64,000 nt of DNA, from positions 1,364,001 to 1,428,000 of the forward strand of contig NC_014931.1 of NCBI RefSeq assembly GCF_000184745.1. Reading direction: 5' to 3'. The position numbers were made by a program, and so were the translations under genes. This document shows, in pieces, positions 18,936 through 34,519 of this stretch. Under the pieces are notes generated by a model. The model saw only the letters and a list, made by a program, of their open reading frames with translations. It ran no database searches and was not told the origin of the DNA. The DNA is from Variovorax paradoxus EPS. Lineage in GTDB: Bacteria; Pseudomonadota; Gammaproteobacteria; Burkholderiales; Burkholderiaceae_C. Every line of letters begins with the position of its first letter. The first letter of the stretch is position 1.

Positions 18936-19471
18936 GAGTGGCAAGCAAAGTCCTGTGGCTGATGCTGGCCACGGCGGGCCTGAGCGCCTGCGATTCAGGC
19001 CAGGAAGACCTCCAGCGCTGGATGGTCGAGCAGCGCGCCCAGGTGAAGCCTTCGGTGCCGCCGATTGCCGAGCCAAAGAAATTCACGCCCCAGGCGTATA
19101 CCGAAGGCTCGTCTTTCGAGCCGTTCAACATCCTGAAGCTGACGCAGGCGCTGCGCCGCGAATCGAACCAGCCGAGCACCTCGGAGCTGATCGCGCCCGA
19201 GCTGGCACGCCGCAAGGAATCGCTGGAAGCCTTCCCGCTCGACTCGATGGCCATGGTCGGCAGCATGAACCGCAACGGCCAGCCGGTGGCGCTGGTCCGA
19301 GTCGACAAGCTGCTCTACAAGGTGCGCGTCGGCGAATACCTGGGGCTCAACTACGGGCGCATTACCCGTATCAACGAAACCGAAGTCGCCTTGCGTGAAA
19401 TCGTGCAAGACGCCGCCGGTGAATGGATCGAACGCGTGGCGACATTGCAGCTGCAAGAGAGTGCGAAATGA
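18932..19471 (+). CDS. pilP: Type IV pilus lipoprotein PilP
   Basis: Inner-membrane lipoprotein of 179 residues bridging PilN/PilO to the secretin PilQ. The signal peptide ends in the lipobox LSAC (Cys20). A flexible Pro-rich linker (KPSVPPIAEPKK) is followed by the C-terminal HR domain with LVRVDKLLYKVRVGEYLGLNYGRI-type strands, which binds the N0 domain of PilQ in characterised systems. Both ends overlap neighbouring genes by 4 nt. Confidence 0.95.
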   Translation: MRVASKVLWLMLATAGLSACDSGQEDLQRWMVEQRAQVKPSVPPIAEPKKFTPQAYTEGSSFEPFNILKLTQALRRESNQPSTSELIAPELARRKESLEAFPLDSMAMVGSMNRNGQPVALVRVDKLLYKVRVGEYLGLNYGRITRINETEVALREIVQDAAGEWIERVATLQLQESAK

Positions 19472-21609
19472 ACCAAAAAAAATCAACGATGGCACAGTGG
19501 CTGCGCGCCGCCGGGCTGGGTCTGCTGGCCTTCGGTGCAGTTGCCGTCGCCCATGCGCAAAACGCGATCGAGGCTGTGACCAGCTCGACGCAATCCGGCG
19601 CCGAGGTGATCCGGATCGATCTCGCCAAGCCGCTCACGGCGGTGCCGGCCGGATTCGCCGTCCAGACGCCGGCGCGGATCGCGCTCGACTTCCCGGGCGT
19701 GACGAATGCGATTGGCCGCTCTGCCATCGAGGTGAACCAGGGCAACCTGCGTTCGGTCAATGTGGTGCAGGCCGGAGAGCGCAGCCGGGTGGTGCTGAAC
19801 CTGAAGCAGGCCACTGCGTACAAGACCGAGATCCAGGGCAAGTCGCTGCTGGTCGTTCTTGAGCCTGTGGCCGGTGCCGCCTTGGCTACATCCACCGCTA
19901 CCGTCTTCGCGGAGAACCGCAACCGCGACACGCTCCCCCTGCGTGATGTCGATTTCCGTCTCGGTGCCGACAGCACGGGCCGCGTGATCGTCGACCTGCC
20001 GAACAACCAGGTGGGCGTCGACGTCAAGCAGCAGGGCAAGAACCTCGTCGTGGAGTTCACCAAATCGACGCTGCCCGAGGGCCTGCGCCGCCGCCTCGAT
20101 GTGGGTGATTTCGGAACGCCGGTTCAGCTGATCACGTCGCAGCAGTCGGGCGACCGCGTGCGCATGACGATCGAAGCCAAGGGCGACTGGGAGCACAGCG
20201 CCTACCAGAGCGAAAACCAGTTCGTGGTGGAAGTCCGCGCTCGCAAGGTCGATCCGACCAAGCTGACGCAAGGTGTGGGCTACAACGGCGAGAAGCTCTC
20301 GCTGAACTTCCAGAACATCGAGATTCGCTCGCTGCTGCAGGTGATCGCCGACTTCACGAACTTCAACATCGTGACCTCGGATTCAGTGACTGGCGCGCTG
20401 ACGCTGCGCCTGAAAGATGTGCCGTGGGATCAAGCCCTGGACATCATCATGCAGGCGAAGAACCTGGGCATGCGCAAGAACGGCAGCGTGCTGTGGATTG
20501 CGCCGAAGGATGAAATCAACGCCAAGGAAAAGCTCGAATTCGAGGCCAAGGCCGCAATCGAGAATCTGGAGCCGCTGCGCACGCAATCGTTTCAGTTGAA
20601 CTACACGAAGGCCATTGCCATTGCGCAAGGGTTGACCGGGACTGGTGCCGGTGGTGGCGGCGGAGGCGGTGGCACAACAACCCGCATCCTTAGCCCGCGC
20701 GGCAGCGTGATTGCCGAGTCGCGTACCAATCAACTGTTCGTTTCCGACATTCCCTCGCGGCTTGCACAGGTGACCGAGTTGATTCAGAAGCTGGACATCC
20801 CGGTGCGCCAGGTGCTGATCGAAGCGCGCATCGTCGAAGCGTCCGACACCTTCGGCAAGTCGCTCGGCGTGCGGCTGGGCGGCGGTATCTCCCGCGAACG
20901 CGTCGCGTCGGCCAACGGCAATCCGGCATACGGCACCTTGGGCGTTATGCCTGCCACCACCAACGGCGGCGGCGTCGGCGGCGCAGCAGCCACTTGGACC
21001 AACTCCAACTTCATCAACCTGCCCGCAGGCGATGCCGGCGGTACCGGAAATACGCCCGGTGCCTTCGCAATCTCGCTTTTCAACTCGAGCTTGTCGCGCA
21101 TGCTGAACCTCGAAATCTCGGCGCTCGAAGCCGACGGCAAGGGCAAGCTGGTGTCCAGCCCCCGCGTGATCACGGCCGACCAGACCAAGGCGCTGATCGA
21201 GCAGGGCGAAGAAATTCCTTACCAGCAAGCGACGTCCAGCGGTGCGACTTCCATCTCCTTCCGCAAGGCGGTGCTGAAGCTCGAAGTCACGCCGCAGATC
21301 ACGCCCGAAGGCAACATCATCCTGACCCTGGACGTGAGCAAGGACGCTCGTGGCGTGAACACTTCGGCGGGTCCGGCCATCAACACCAAGCACGTGCAGA
21401 CCGAAGTGCTGGTCGAGAACGGCGGCACGGTTGTCATCGGTGGTATCTTCGAACTTACCGAAACCAATGACGAGTCGCGCGTGCCGGTGCTGGGTGAAAT
21501 CCCCTACATGGGGGCATTGTTCCGCAAGCGCGAACGCGTTGCCAACAAGACCGAAATGCTCGTCTTTATCACTCCAAAGATGATTACCGACCGCAACGCC
21601 GCGCGCTGA
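19468..21609 (+). CDS. pilQ: Type IV pilus secretin PilQ
   Basis: Outer-membrane secretin of 713 residues through which the pilus passes. A signal peptide (ending AVAHAQ) is followed by two AMIN domains (about residues 30-250) that bind peptidoglycan, then the secretin/TonB short N-terminal domain (LNFQNIEIRSLLQVIADFT), an N1 domain, and the secretin core. The core has VPVLGEIPYMGALFR and ends in TEMLVFITPKMITD. A Gly9 run near residue 395 and an Asn/Gly/Ala-rich loop near residue 500 are longer than in the classical proteins. The ATG overlaps the pilP stop; an earlier in-frame start inside pilP is unlikely. Confidence 0.96.
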   Translation: MNQKKSTMAQWLRAAGLGLLAFGAVAVAHAQNAIEAVTSSTQSGAEVIRIDLAKPLTAVPAGFAVQTPARIALDFPGVTNAIGRSAIEVNQGNLRSVNVVQAGERSRVVLNLKQATAYKTEIQGKSLLVVLEPVAGAALATSTATVFAENRNRDTLPLRDVDFRLGADSTGRVIVDLPNNQVGVDVKQQGKNLVVEFTKSTLPEGLRRRLDVGDFGTPVQLITSQQSGDRVRMTIEAKGDWEHSAYQSENQFVVEVRARKVDPTKLTQGVGYNGEKLSLNFQNIEIRSLLQVIADFTNFNIVTSDSVTGALTLRLKDVPWDQALDIIMQAKNLGMRKNGSVLWIAPKDEINAKEKLEFEAKAAIENLEPLRTQSFQLNYTKAIAIAQGLTGTGAGGGGGGGGTTTRILSPRGSVIAESRTNQLFVSDIPSRLAQVTELIQKLDIPVRQVLIEARIVEASDTFGKSLGVRLGGGISRERVASANGNPAYGTLGVMPATTNGGGVGGAAATWTNSNFINLPAGDAGGTGNTPGAFAISLFNSSLSRMLNLEISALEADGKGKLVSSPRVITADQTKALIEQGEEIPYQQATSSGATSISFRKAVLKLEVTPQITPEGNIILTLDVSKDARGVNTSAGPAINTKHVQTEVLVENGGTVVIGGIFELTETNDESRVPVLGEIPYMGALFRKRERVANKTEMLVFITPKMITDRNAAR

Positions 21610-21632
21610 CGCGCGGGCGTAGCAGCTACCGC

Positions 21633-22181
21633 GTGGCGGTCGCACTCGTCGGCTTGCCCGGCGCCGGAAAATCCGCAGTGGGCCGGCGCCTGGGCGCGCG
21701 GCTGAACACTCCATTCATCGACACCGATCATGTGATCGAACAGCGCATCGGCTGCTCGATCCGTGATTACTTCGACCGCGAAGGCGAAGTCGCCTTCCGG
21801 GATCTCGAACAGATCGTCATCGCGGATCTCGCCGCGAATGCCGAAGGCGTGCTGGCCACCGGTGGCGGAGCCGTCCTGCGGGAAGCCAACCGCAGCCAGC
21901 TGCGCGATCACTTCCACGTGATCTACCTGCGCTCCTCCCCCGAAGACCTGTTCCGGCGCCTGCGCCACGACGTCAAGCGGCCGCTCTTGCAGGTGGCCGA
22001 TCCGCTCGGGCGGCTTCGCGAGCTGCACGACGCGCGCGATCCGCTCTATCGCCAGACGGCACACGATGTGGTCGACACCGGCCGTCCCTCGATCGCCATG
22101 CTGGTCAACATCATCGTGATGCAGCTCGAACTGGCCGGCATCGTCGCGCCGGGCGCCCATCCGGAAGAGCCCGCCGCCTGA
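21633..22181 (+). CDS. aroK: Shikimate kinase
   Basis: Phosphorylates shikimate to shikimate-3-phosphate in the chorismate pathway. The 182-residue P-loop protein has Walker A GLPGAGKS (residues 7-14), the shikimate-binding DTDHVIEQ segment, GGGAV (second shikimate-binding loop) and the LID-type RPLLQ. The only nearby start is GTG at 21633, giving MAVALVG; there is no Shine-Dalgarno and no in-frame ATG upstream before the pilQ stop. The position between pilQ and aroB is the standard betaproteobacterial order. Confidence 0.96.
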   Translation: MAVALVGLPGAGKSAVGRRLGARLNTPFIDTDHVIEQRIGCSIRDYFDREGEVAFRDLEQIVIADLAANAEGVLATGGGAVLREANRSQLRDHFHVIYLRSSPEDLFRRLRHDVKRPLLQVADPLGRLRELHDARDPLYRQTAHDVVDTGRPSIAMLVNIIVMQLELAGIVAPGAHPEEPAA

Positions 22182-22210
22182 GAGGCTGAGCCCGCCCCGG
22201 CCGCAGCGCC

Positions 22211-22216
22211 TAAACT
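22211..22216 (+). promoter_or_regulatory. -10 box directly before aroB
   Basis: TAAACT lies 7 nt before the aroB ATG with no ribosome site between them. A transcript starting from it would begin at or next to the start codon, so it would be leaderless. A separate promoter for aroB-dgt is an inference. Confidence 0.35.
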
Positions 22217-22223
22217 CGCTGCC

Positions 22224-23333
22224 ATGCCATTGCCCGCACCTTCCGCACCGCCAGAACGCGTCGACATCCAGCTCGGCGAGCGCAGCTACCCCATCCTGAT
22301 CGGCGCCGGCCTGCTGGACGATCCGGCGAGTTTCGCGGCCACGCCCGCGGCGGCCAGCGCGCTGATCGTCAGCAACACCACGGTCGCTCCGCTCTACGCC
22401 AAGGCCCTTCGGACCGCATTGGCGAACCGCTTTCGCACCGTGCACCTGCTCGAGCTTCCCGACGGCGAGGTGTACAAGAACCTGGAGACCCTGAACCTGA
22501 TCTTCGACGCGCTCCTGGGCCACGGCAGCGACCGCAAGACCGTGCTGTTTGCCCTGGGCGGTGGCGTGGTGGGCGACATGACCGGCTTTGCCGCCGCCAG
22601 CTACATGCGCGGCGTGCCCTTCGTCCAGGTGCCGACCACGCTGCTGGCGCAGGTCGATTCGTCGGTTGGTGGCAAGACCGCCATCAACCATCCGCTGGGC
22701 AAGAACATGATCGGCGCGTTCTACCAGCCGCAACTCGTGGTCTGCGACCTGGGCACGCTGCAGACGCTGCCACCGCGCGAACTCAGTGCAGGTCTGGCCG
22801 AGGTGATCAAGTACGGCCCGATCCACGACATGGCCTTCTTTGACTGGATCGAGACGAATATCGATGCGCTGGTCGCGCGCGATCCGGCCGCGCTGGCTTA
22901 CGCCGTCAAGCGCAGTTGCGAGATCAAGGCGCTGGTGGTCGGCCAGGACGAGCGCGAGATGGGCCTGCGGGCCATCCTGAATTTCGGCCACACCTTCGGC
23001 CATGCGATCGAATCGGGGCTTGGGTATGGCGAGTGGCTGCACGGTGAGGCGGTCGGTTGCGGCATGGTCATGGCGGCGCACCTGTCGCAGCGGCTCGGTG
23101 GCGTGGACACAGCCTTCGTTGAACGGCTGACGCGCCTCATCGAACGCGCGGGCCTGCCCATCGTTGGCCCAGCGCTGGGTGCCGACCGCTACCTCGAACT
23201 GATGCGCGTCGACAAGAAATCCGAAGCCGGCGAAATCCGCTTCGTGGTGATCGACAAGCCCGGCTCCGCCGCGGTCAGCAGCGCGCCCGACGCACTGGTG
23301 CGTGAAGTGCTCGCGCAGTGCTGCTTGGGATGA
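22224..23333 (+). CDS. aroB: 3-dehydroquinate synthase
   Basis: Second enzyme of the shikimate pathway: converts DAHP to 3-dehydroquinate with NAD and a divalent metal. The 369-residue protein has the NAD-binding [11 protein letters not shown] motif, the active-site [20 protein letters not shown] segment, and metal ligands in GLAEVIKYG (Glu), [12 protein letters not shown] (His) and LHGEAVG (His). The ATG overlaps nothing upstream, and the stop overlaps dgt by 4 nt. Confidence 0.97.
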   Translation: MPLPAPSAPPERVDIQLGERSYPILIGAGLLDDPASFAATPAAASALIVSNTTVAPLYAKALRTALANRFRTVHLLELPDGEVYKNLETLNLIFDALLGHGSDRKTVLFALGGGVVGDMTGFAAASYMRGVPFVQVPTTLLAQVDSSVGGKTAINHPLGKNMIGAFYQPQLVVCDLGTLQTLPPRELSAGLAEVIKYGPIHDMAFFDWIETNIDALVARDPAALAYAVKRSCEIKALVVGQDEREMGLRAILNFGHTFGHAIESGLGYGEWLHGEAVGCGMVMAAHLSQRLGGVDTAFVERLTRLIERAGLPIVGPALGADRYLELMRVDKKSEAGEIRFVVIDKPGSAAVSSAPDALVREVLAQCCLG

Positions 23334-24460
23334 GCCTCGCGGCGTTCGCCTGCCATCCCGCGCAATCGCGCGGCCGCCGTCATGCCGAGCCGCCCGCGCC
23401 CACGCGCGATGCCTTCCAGCGCGACCGCGACCGCATCGTGCATTCCACGGCGTTCCGCCGGCTGGTCTACAAGACCCAGGTTTTCCTGAACCACGAAGGC
23501 GACCTGTTCCGCACGCGGCTCACGCATTCGCTCGAGGTCGCGCAACTGGGGCGATCGATCGCCCGTGCCCTGCGCCTGAACGAAGACCTGGTCGAGGCGA
23601 TTGCCCTTGCCCACGATCTGGGCCACACGCCCTTCGGCCACGCGGGCCAGGATGCGCTGAACGAATGCATGTCCAACCATGGCGGCTTCGAGCACAACCT
23701 GCAGAGCCTGCGTGTGGTGGACGCGTTGGAGCACCGCTATCCGCAATACGACGGCCTGAATCTCAGCTTCGAGACCCGCGAAGGCATCCTCAAGCACTGC
23801 TCGCGCGCGAACGCCGAGCGCCTGGAATTGGCCGAACCGAACGGTGTGGCACGCCGCTTCCTCGACCGCACGCAGCCCGGCCTCGAGGCGCAGCTGTGCA
23901 ACCTCGCCGACGCCATCGCCTACAACGCCCACGACATCGACGACGGCGTGCGTTCGGGCCTCATCAGCGTCGAGCAGTTGGCGGAGGTCGAGCTCTTCGA
24001 GCGCTACCGCCGCGAGGCGCTGTCCGAGTACCCCGACCTGCAGGGCCGCCGCGTGCTCTACGAGACCATCCGGCGCATGCTGAGCGCGCAGGTCTACGAC
24101 GTGATCGATGCCACGCGCGCAGCGCTGCAAACGCTGGCGCCCACCGATGCGGATGGGGTGCGCCATGCGCCGCCCATCGTCGCCTTCAGCGAAGCCATGC
24201 GGTCCCAGTCGGACGAACTCAAGCGTTTCCTGTTCCGCAACCTCTACCGCCACCCGCAGGTGACGCAGACGACCGACCAAGCCCAGCAGGTCGTGCGCGA
24301 GCTGTTCGATGCCTACCTCGAGCGCGACGCCGAGATGCCCGATTCCTATGCCGGCCGCCGCGATCGCCATCGGGCCGTCGCCGACTACATCGCCGGCATG
24401 ACCGATCGCTTCGCGATGCGCGAGCACGAGCGGCTGACCGGCCGGCGGGGCATCGCATGA
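23330..24460 (+). CDS. dgt: Deoxyguanosinetriphosphate triphosphohydrolase-like protein
   Basis: HD-domain dNTP triphosphohydrolase of 376 residues. The metal-binding residues are His66 (THSLEV) and the His95-Asp96 pair in [12 protein letters not shown], with a further Asp in [13 protein letters not shown]. The family removes triphosphate from dGTP or other dNTPs and influences dNTP pools and phage defence in some bacteria. The ATG lies within the aroB stop (ATGA); a GTG 12 nt upstream is less likely. aroB-dgt linkage is usual in betaproteobacteria. The next three genes are chained to it by the same 4-nt overlap. Confidence 0.93.
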   Translation: MSLAAFACHPAQSRGRRHAEPPAPTRDAFQRDRDRIVHSTAFRRLVYKTQVFLNHEGDLFRTRLTHSLEVAQLGRSIARALRLNEDLVEAIALAHDLGHTPFGHAGQDALNECMSNHGGFEHNLQSLRVVDALEHRYPQYDGLNLSFETREGILKHCSRANAERLELAEPNGVARRFLDRTQPGLEAQLCNLADAIAYNAHDIDDGVRSGLISVEQLAEVELFERYRREALSEYPDLQGRRVLYETIRRMLSAQVYDVIDATRAALQTLAPTDADGVRHAPPIVAFSEAMRSQSDELKRFLFRNLYRHPQVTQTTDQAQQVVRELFDAYLERDAEMPDSYAGRRDRHRAVADYIAGMTDRFAMREHERLTGRRGIA

Positions 24461-25713
24461 GTACAAGTCCCGCGCCGCGCGTCCCGCTCGCGGCTTATGC
24501 CGTCATGCTCGGCGGCGTCAGTGCCGCCTTGCATCTGGGCAAGCTGCCACCCGCCGTGCCGGCGCTGCAGGCGTCGCTCGGAATCGGATTGGTCGAGGCG
24601 GGGTTCCTGCTGTCGTTGGTGCAAGTGGCGAGCATGACGCTGGGCCTCGCGGCCGGACTCGCAGCCGACAGCATCGGCCTGCGCCGCAGCCTGCTGGCGG
24701 GGCTTGTGGTGCTGACGGTGGCCAGCGTGCTCGGCGGCGCGGTCGGTGCAGGTCTTGTCGGCGGCGCGCATGCGGTGCAGTGGCTGCTGGTCCTGCGCGC
24801 GGTCGAAGGCATCGGTTTCCTGTTGGCGGTGATGCCGGGACCCGGCTTGATCCGCGCCCTGACGCCGACGGGCGCCGACAAGGCCGCGCTGGGTCTCTGG
24901 GGCGCCTACATGCCGCTCGGCGTGGCCCTGGCGCTGCTGCTCGGGCCTGCGCTGATTGGCTGGGGCGGCTGGGCCGACTGGTGGTGGGCGTTGGCTATCG
25001 TTTCCGCCGCCGCCGCGCTCTGGGTGTGGTTCACCGTGCCAGCGGACCGGCTGCGGCCGGCCGCGCCGGGCGGTGCGAGCGGAGGATGGGCATCGCGCCT
25101 GCGCGCCACGGTCGGCGCCCGCGCACCCTGGCTCACCGCGCTGACTTTCGCCGTCTATTCGGCGCAGTGGATGGCTGTGATTGGCTTCCTGCCCGCCATC
25201 TACGCCGGCGCGGGCGTGCCAGCCGGCTGGAACGCGGTGCTCACCGCGATCGCGGCCGCAATGAACATCGTCGGCAACGTCGCGGGCGGCCGCTGGCTGC
25301 AGCGCGGCGTGGCGCCCGAGCGCTTGCTGCAATGGGGCTTCCTGGCCATGGCACTGGGCGGTGTGGCCGCGTTTGCCCAAGTGGGGCAGGGCGCAGACGC
25401 GCTGGGCTTGCCGCCTGCGCTTCGCTACGCCGCGGTTTGTGCCTTCTCACTCGGCGGCGGCATGGTGCCGGCCACGCTGTTCCTGCTCGGCGTCCGGCTG
25501 GCGCCCAGTCCCACCACGGTTTCCACGACGGTGGGGCTGATGCAGCAGGCATCGTCACTCGGGCAGTTTCTTGCGCCGCCGGCAGTGGCTTGGGTGGCGC
25601 ACCGCGTCGGCGGCTGGCACTGGACCTGGGCGGCGACGCTGGCCTGCTCGCTGGCTGGCATGGCGATCGCCCGGCGCCTGGGGCGAATTCGCCCTCCAGC
25701 GGAGGTGGCATGA
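24457..25713 (+). CDS. Major facilitator superfamily transporter (CynX/NimT-like or sugar-phosphate type)
   Basis: A 418-residue inner-membrane protein with twelve predictable hydrophobic helices. The MFS loop 2-3 motif is visible as LAADSIGLRRS after helix 2. Helix 4-5 carries RAVEGIGFLLAVMPGPGLIR, with the usual Arg and Gly residues. The central loop is short and Pro/Gly rich. The substrate cannot be assigned. It overlaps dgt and the DUF1415 gene by 4 nt each, so it should be translated together with them, though a functional link is unproven. Confidence 0.85.
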   Translation: MSTSPAPRVPLAAYAVMLGGVSAALHLGKLPPAVPALQASLGIGLVEAGFLLSLVQVASMTLGLAAGLAADSIGLRRSLLAGLVVLTVASVLGGAVGAGLVGGAHAVQWLLVLRAVEGIGFLLAVMPGPGLIRALTPTGADKAALGLWGAYMPLGVALALLLGPALIGWGGWADWWWALAIVSAAAALWVWFTVPADRLRPAAPGGASGGWASRLRATVGARAPWLTALTFAVYSAQWMAVIGFLPAIYAGAGVPAGWNAVLTAIAAAMNIVGNVAGGRWLQRGVAPERLLQWGFLAMALGGVAAFAQVGQGADALGLPPALRYAAVCAFSLGGGMVPATLFLLGVRLAPSPTTVSTTVGLMQQASSLGQFLAPPAVAWVAHRVGGWHWTWAATLACSLAGMAIARRLGRIRPPAEVA

Positions 25714-26285
25714 CAGGCCCGGTGACAATCGACGCCATTCAGGCCGAAGCCGACACGCGGCGCTGGCTCGAGCGAGCGGTGATCGGCCTCAACCTGTGCC
25801 CGTTCGCCAAGGCGGTGCATGTGAAGGCGCAGATCCACTACGCCGTGCACCTGCCCGCCGACCAATCCGGTCTGATGGATGCGCTTCTTGCCGAAGCCAA
25901 CGAACTCGCAGCCCTCGACGCCGCCGTGCGCGACACCACCCTTTTGATTGCACCCAATACCTTGGCGGACTTTCTGGACTTCAACGATTTTCTCGGCCGC
26001 GCCGAACGCAAGCTCTCCCGGGCGGGCTTCGATGGCGTGTTCCAGCTCGCGAGCTTTCACCCGCAGTTCCAGTTCGCGGGCACCGAGCCGGACGACATCG
26101 AGAACGCGACCAACCGCGCGCCGTACCCGACGCTGCACCTGCTGCGCGAGGACAGCGTGAGCCGCGCGGTCGAGGCGTTTCCGGAAGCCGAAGCCATCTT
26201 CGAACGCAACATCGAGACGCTCGAAGCGCTGGGCCCCGACGGCTGGGCGGCGCTCGATGTGGGACCAGGGAGTGCCCGACCATGA
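25710..26285 (+). CDS. DUF1415 family protein
   Basis: A 191-residue cytoplasmic protein with DUF1415 hallmarks: GLNLCPFAKAV near residue 30, a central LASFHPQFQFAG, and NRAPYPTLHLLRE. The conserved Cys in NLCPFA and the His in SFHPQ suggest a catalytic or metal-binding role, but the family's function is unknown to me. It is common in proteobacteria. Start and stop both overlap neighbours by ATGA. Confidence 0.88.
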   Translation: MTGPVTIDAIQAEADTRRWLERAVIGLNLCPFAKAVHVKAQIHYAVHLPADQSGLMDALLAEANELAALDAAVRDTTLLIAPNTLADFLDFNDFLGRAERKLSRAGFDGVFQLASFHPQFQFAGTEPDDIENATNRAPYPTLHLLREDSVSRAVEAFPEAEAIFERNIETLEALGPDGWAALDVGPGSARP

Positions 26286-27166
26286 ACGCACACACCGCGG
26301 CCAAGGCCACGAAGACGAACAAGGCTGCCAAGGCCGACGCTGAATTGACTGAGGTCTTGCGCCCCGGGCAGTCCATCGAGTTGCTCAAGGAACTGCACAT
26401 CCTCACGCGCGAGGGCCGGCTCAACCAGGACTCCCGTCGCAAGCTCAAGCAGGTCTATCACCTGTTCCAGTTCATCGAGCAACTGCTGCGCGAACTGCCG
26501 GGCGAGGGCGCGGAAGCCACGCTGGCCGACCATGGCGCGGGCAAGTCGTACCTCGGTTTCATCATCTACGACCTGTTCTTCCGGGCGCGCCAGGGCGGGC
26601 ATGTCTATGGCATCGAGACGCGCGCCGAGCTGGTCGAGCGCTCGCGCAAGCTGGCGGAGCACCTGGGCTTCGGCCGCATGTCGTTCTTGAACCTCACGGT
26701 GGCCGAATCGGCGAATGCGAGCGAGCTGCCGGCGCAGATCGACGTGGTCACCGCGCTGCATGCCTGCGACACCGCGACCGACGACGCCATCGCCTTCGGC
26801 TTGGCGAAGAAGGCCCGCTGCATGGTGCTGGTGCCGTGCTGCCAGGCGGAAGTGGCCGCGTGCCTGCGCGAAACCAAGGCGCTGGCCCTGTCGCGCACGC
26901 CGCTTGCGGAGCTCTGGCGCCATCCGTTGCACACGCGCGAAATCGGCAGCCAGCTCACCAATGTGCTGCGCTGCCTGTACCTCGAAGCCAACGGCTACAG
27001 CGTCACGGTCACCGAACTGGTCGGCTGGGAGCACAGCATGAAGAACGAGCTGATCCTGGCGCGCTACACCGGCCAGCGCAAGGCGAGCGCGGCGACGCGA
27101 TTGGGCGAATTGCTGTCGCAGTTCGGGCTCGACGCGCTGGGCGATACGCGGTTTCGTCTGGCCTGA
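26282..27166 (+). CDS. Class I SAM-dependent methyltransferase (Methyltransf_32-like)
   Basis: A 294-residue protein with a Lys/Ala-rich N-terminus and a Rossmann methyltransferase core. Motif I is ADHGAGKSYLGF, an acidic motif II follows in VYGIETRAELVE, and ALHACDTATDDAI matches the HACDTATD segment of the Methyltransf_32 family, which includes methyltransferases of RNA and proteins. LVPCCQAEVA carries a conserved Cys pair. The substrate is unknown. It is last in the coupled chain aroB-dgt-MFS-DUF1415-methyltransferase. Confidence 0.85.
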   Translation: MNAHTAAKATKTNKAAKADAELTEVLRPGQSIELLKELHILTREGRLNQDSRRKLKQVYHLFQFIEQLLRELPGEGAEATLADHGAGKSYLGFIIYDLFFRARQGGHVYGIETRAELVERSRKLAEHLGFGRMSFLNLTVAESANASELPAQIDVVTALHACDTATDDAIAFGLAKKARCMVLVPCCQAEVAACLRETKALALSRTPLAELWRHPLHTREIGSQLTNVLRCLYLEANGYSVTVTELVGWEHSMKNELILARYTGQRKASAATRLGELLSQFGLDALGDTRFRLA

Positions 27167-27222
27167 GAGGCCGATAGCGTGCTGGCCGATGCCGCCGTGC
27201 GCGGCTTAGGATAGGTGCCACC

Positions 27223-27918
27223 ATGGCCCGTCTCCCCCGTCTCACACTGGCCGACATGCCACACCACGTGATCCAGCGCGGCAACAACCGCCAGCCGATC
27301 TTTGTCGATCGTGCGGACCACGAAAAGCTGCTCGGCCTCTTGGCCGACAACGCCACGCGCTTCGGCATCGCGCTGCACGCCTACGTGCTGATGGACAACC
27401 ACTTCCACCTGCTGGCCACGCCCGACAGCACCACGGGTCTGCCGCAGTTCATGCAGTCGGTCGGGCGCAGCTATGTGCGCTACTTCAACGACCGCCATGG
27501 CCGCAGCGGCACCTTGTGGGAAGGCCGCTACAGGTCGACGCTGATCCAGACCGATCGCTACCTGATGACCTGCATGGCCTACATCGACCTCAATCCGGTG
27601 CGTGCCGGCATGGCGACCGATGCGCGCGACTATCCGTGGTCGAGCCATGGGCACTACGCGGGCCTGCGCCATGACAAGCTGCTGACGCCGCATCCGCTGT
27701 ACTGGGAGCTGGGCAACACGCCGTTCGCGCGCGAGGCGGCGTATGTCGAGTTGGTGCGCGCGGGAGTGCGGAGGGCCGATCAGGATGCGCTGACCGAGGC
27801 GACCTTGCGCGGCTGGGCGGCGGGTGATGGTGAGTTTCTCGATGCTTTGCAGAGATCGACCGAGCGCCGCGTGGTCAAGGCAAAGGCGGGCCGGCCTCCT
27901 TCTGCATCCAATTCGTGA
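27223..27918 (+). CDS. REP-associated tyrosine transposase (Y1, IS200-like)
   Basis: A 231-residue single-strand DNA transposase of the Y1/HUH superfamily. The HUH motif is His60-Phe61-His62 in VLMDNHFHLLATP. A catalytic tyrosine (Tyr84 or Tyr87) lies in GRSYVRYFNDR, followed by the family signature SGTLWEGRY and the segment AYIDLNPVRAGM. Such solitary RAYT proteins process REP palindromes and are usually domesticated. It has no partner orf and no terminal repeats. A TAGGAT -10 (27207-27212) is only 10 nt before the ATG, so its mRNA has almost no leader. Downstream is an AT-rich tract with a hairpin (separate entry). Confidence 0.93.
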   Translation: MARLPRLTLADMPHHVIQRGNNRQPIFVDRADHEKLLGLLADNATRFGIALHAYVLMDNHFHLLATPDSTTGLPQFMQSVGRSYVRYFNDRHGRSGTLWEGRYRSTLIQTDRYLMTCMAYIDLNPVRAGMATDARDYPWSSHGHYAGLRHDKLLTPHPLYWELGNTPFAREAAYVELVRAGVRRADQDALTEATLRGWAAGDGEFLDALQRSTERRVVKAKAGRPPSASNS

Positions 27919-28040
27919 GCCTATACACCGCATATTCGGTGTGATGCCGCATCCTTTTGCTTCTCTTTTTGATGCGTCCCCAATTTAATTCCGATAAGAA
28001 AACTCGGCTTTTAATAAGAATCTGACCCCAATTAAAGTAT
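27919..28040. repeat. AT-rich tract downstream of the RAYT with hairpin and paired CCCCAATT motifs
   Basis: This segment is much richer in A and T than its surroundings. It holds a hairpin ACACCG-CATATT-CGGTGT (27925-27942). Two similar motifs follow, TCCCCAATTTAATT (27977-27990) and GACCCCAATTAA (28024-28035), separated by AATAAGAATCT. CTGACCCCAATTAA-type tracts are often seen beside RAYT-type transposases (from memory). It may be a remnant of the element that brought in the transposase gene. Confidence 0.5.
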
Positions 28041-28069
28041 TTGGCATTCTTTGTGCATCGCAATATGCT
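28041..28069 (+). promoter_or_regulatory. gltB sigma-70-type promoter
   Basis: TTGGCA (28041-28046), a 17-bp spacer, and TATGCT (28064-28069). This is the best -35/-10 pair in the window. It would start transcription near 28076, with a leader of about 26 nt carrying GAAGGAG before the gltB ATG. Confidence 0.7.
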
Positions 28070-28101
28070 CCCTTTCCCTGCGAAAACTGAAGGAGTGCGC
28101 C

Positions 28102-32856
<4,755 letters not shown>

Positions 32857-32912
32857 AGATCAACCAAAAAGACTAGCCCTCGCATCGCATGCAGCGCATG
32901 ACACCGTCACAG

Positions 32913-33011
32913 CCCCTTCGGGGAACACCGCGGAACCGGCTTTGCCGGGCCGCTGGTGTTGCCCCCTTGAGGGGGGAGGCGGCTACACGCAGTGAGCAAG
33001 CAACGGGGGTG
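32913..33011 (+). repeat. Dispersed ~95-bp structured repeat, copy A (between gltB and gltD)
   Basis: The main stem pairs AACACCGCGG (32924-32933) and CCGGC with GCCGG, CCGC and GGTGTT (ending 32960), with loop TTT. A second hairpin CCCCC-TTGA-GGGGG follows at 32962-32975. The element ends near GCAACGGGGGTG. Copies B (54337-54440) and C (57655-57747, minus strand) share the same order of parts. A short CCCC-TTC-GGGG hairpin (32913-32923) precedes this copy. It lies 57 nt after the gltB stop in sense orientation. Confidence 0.85.
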
Positions 33012-33025
33012 TAAAGGACATCACG

Positions 33026-34504
<1,479 letters not shown>

Positions 34505-34519
34505 ATTTTGTTTCAATTT

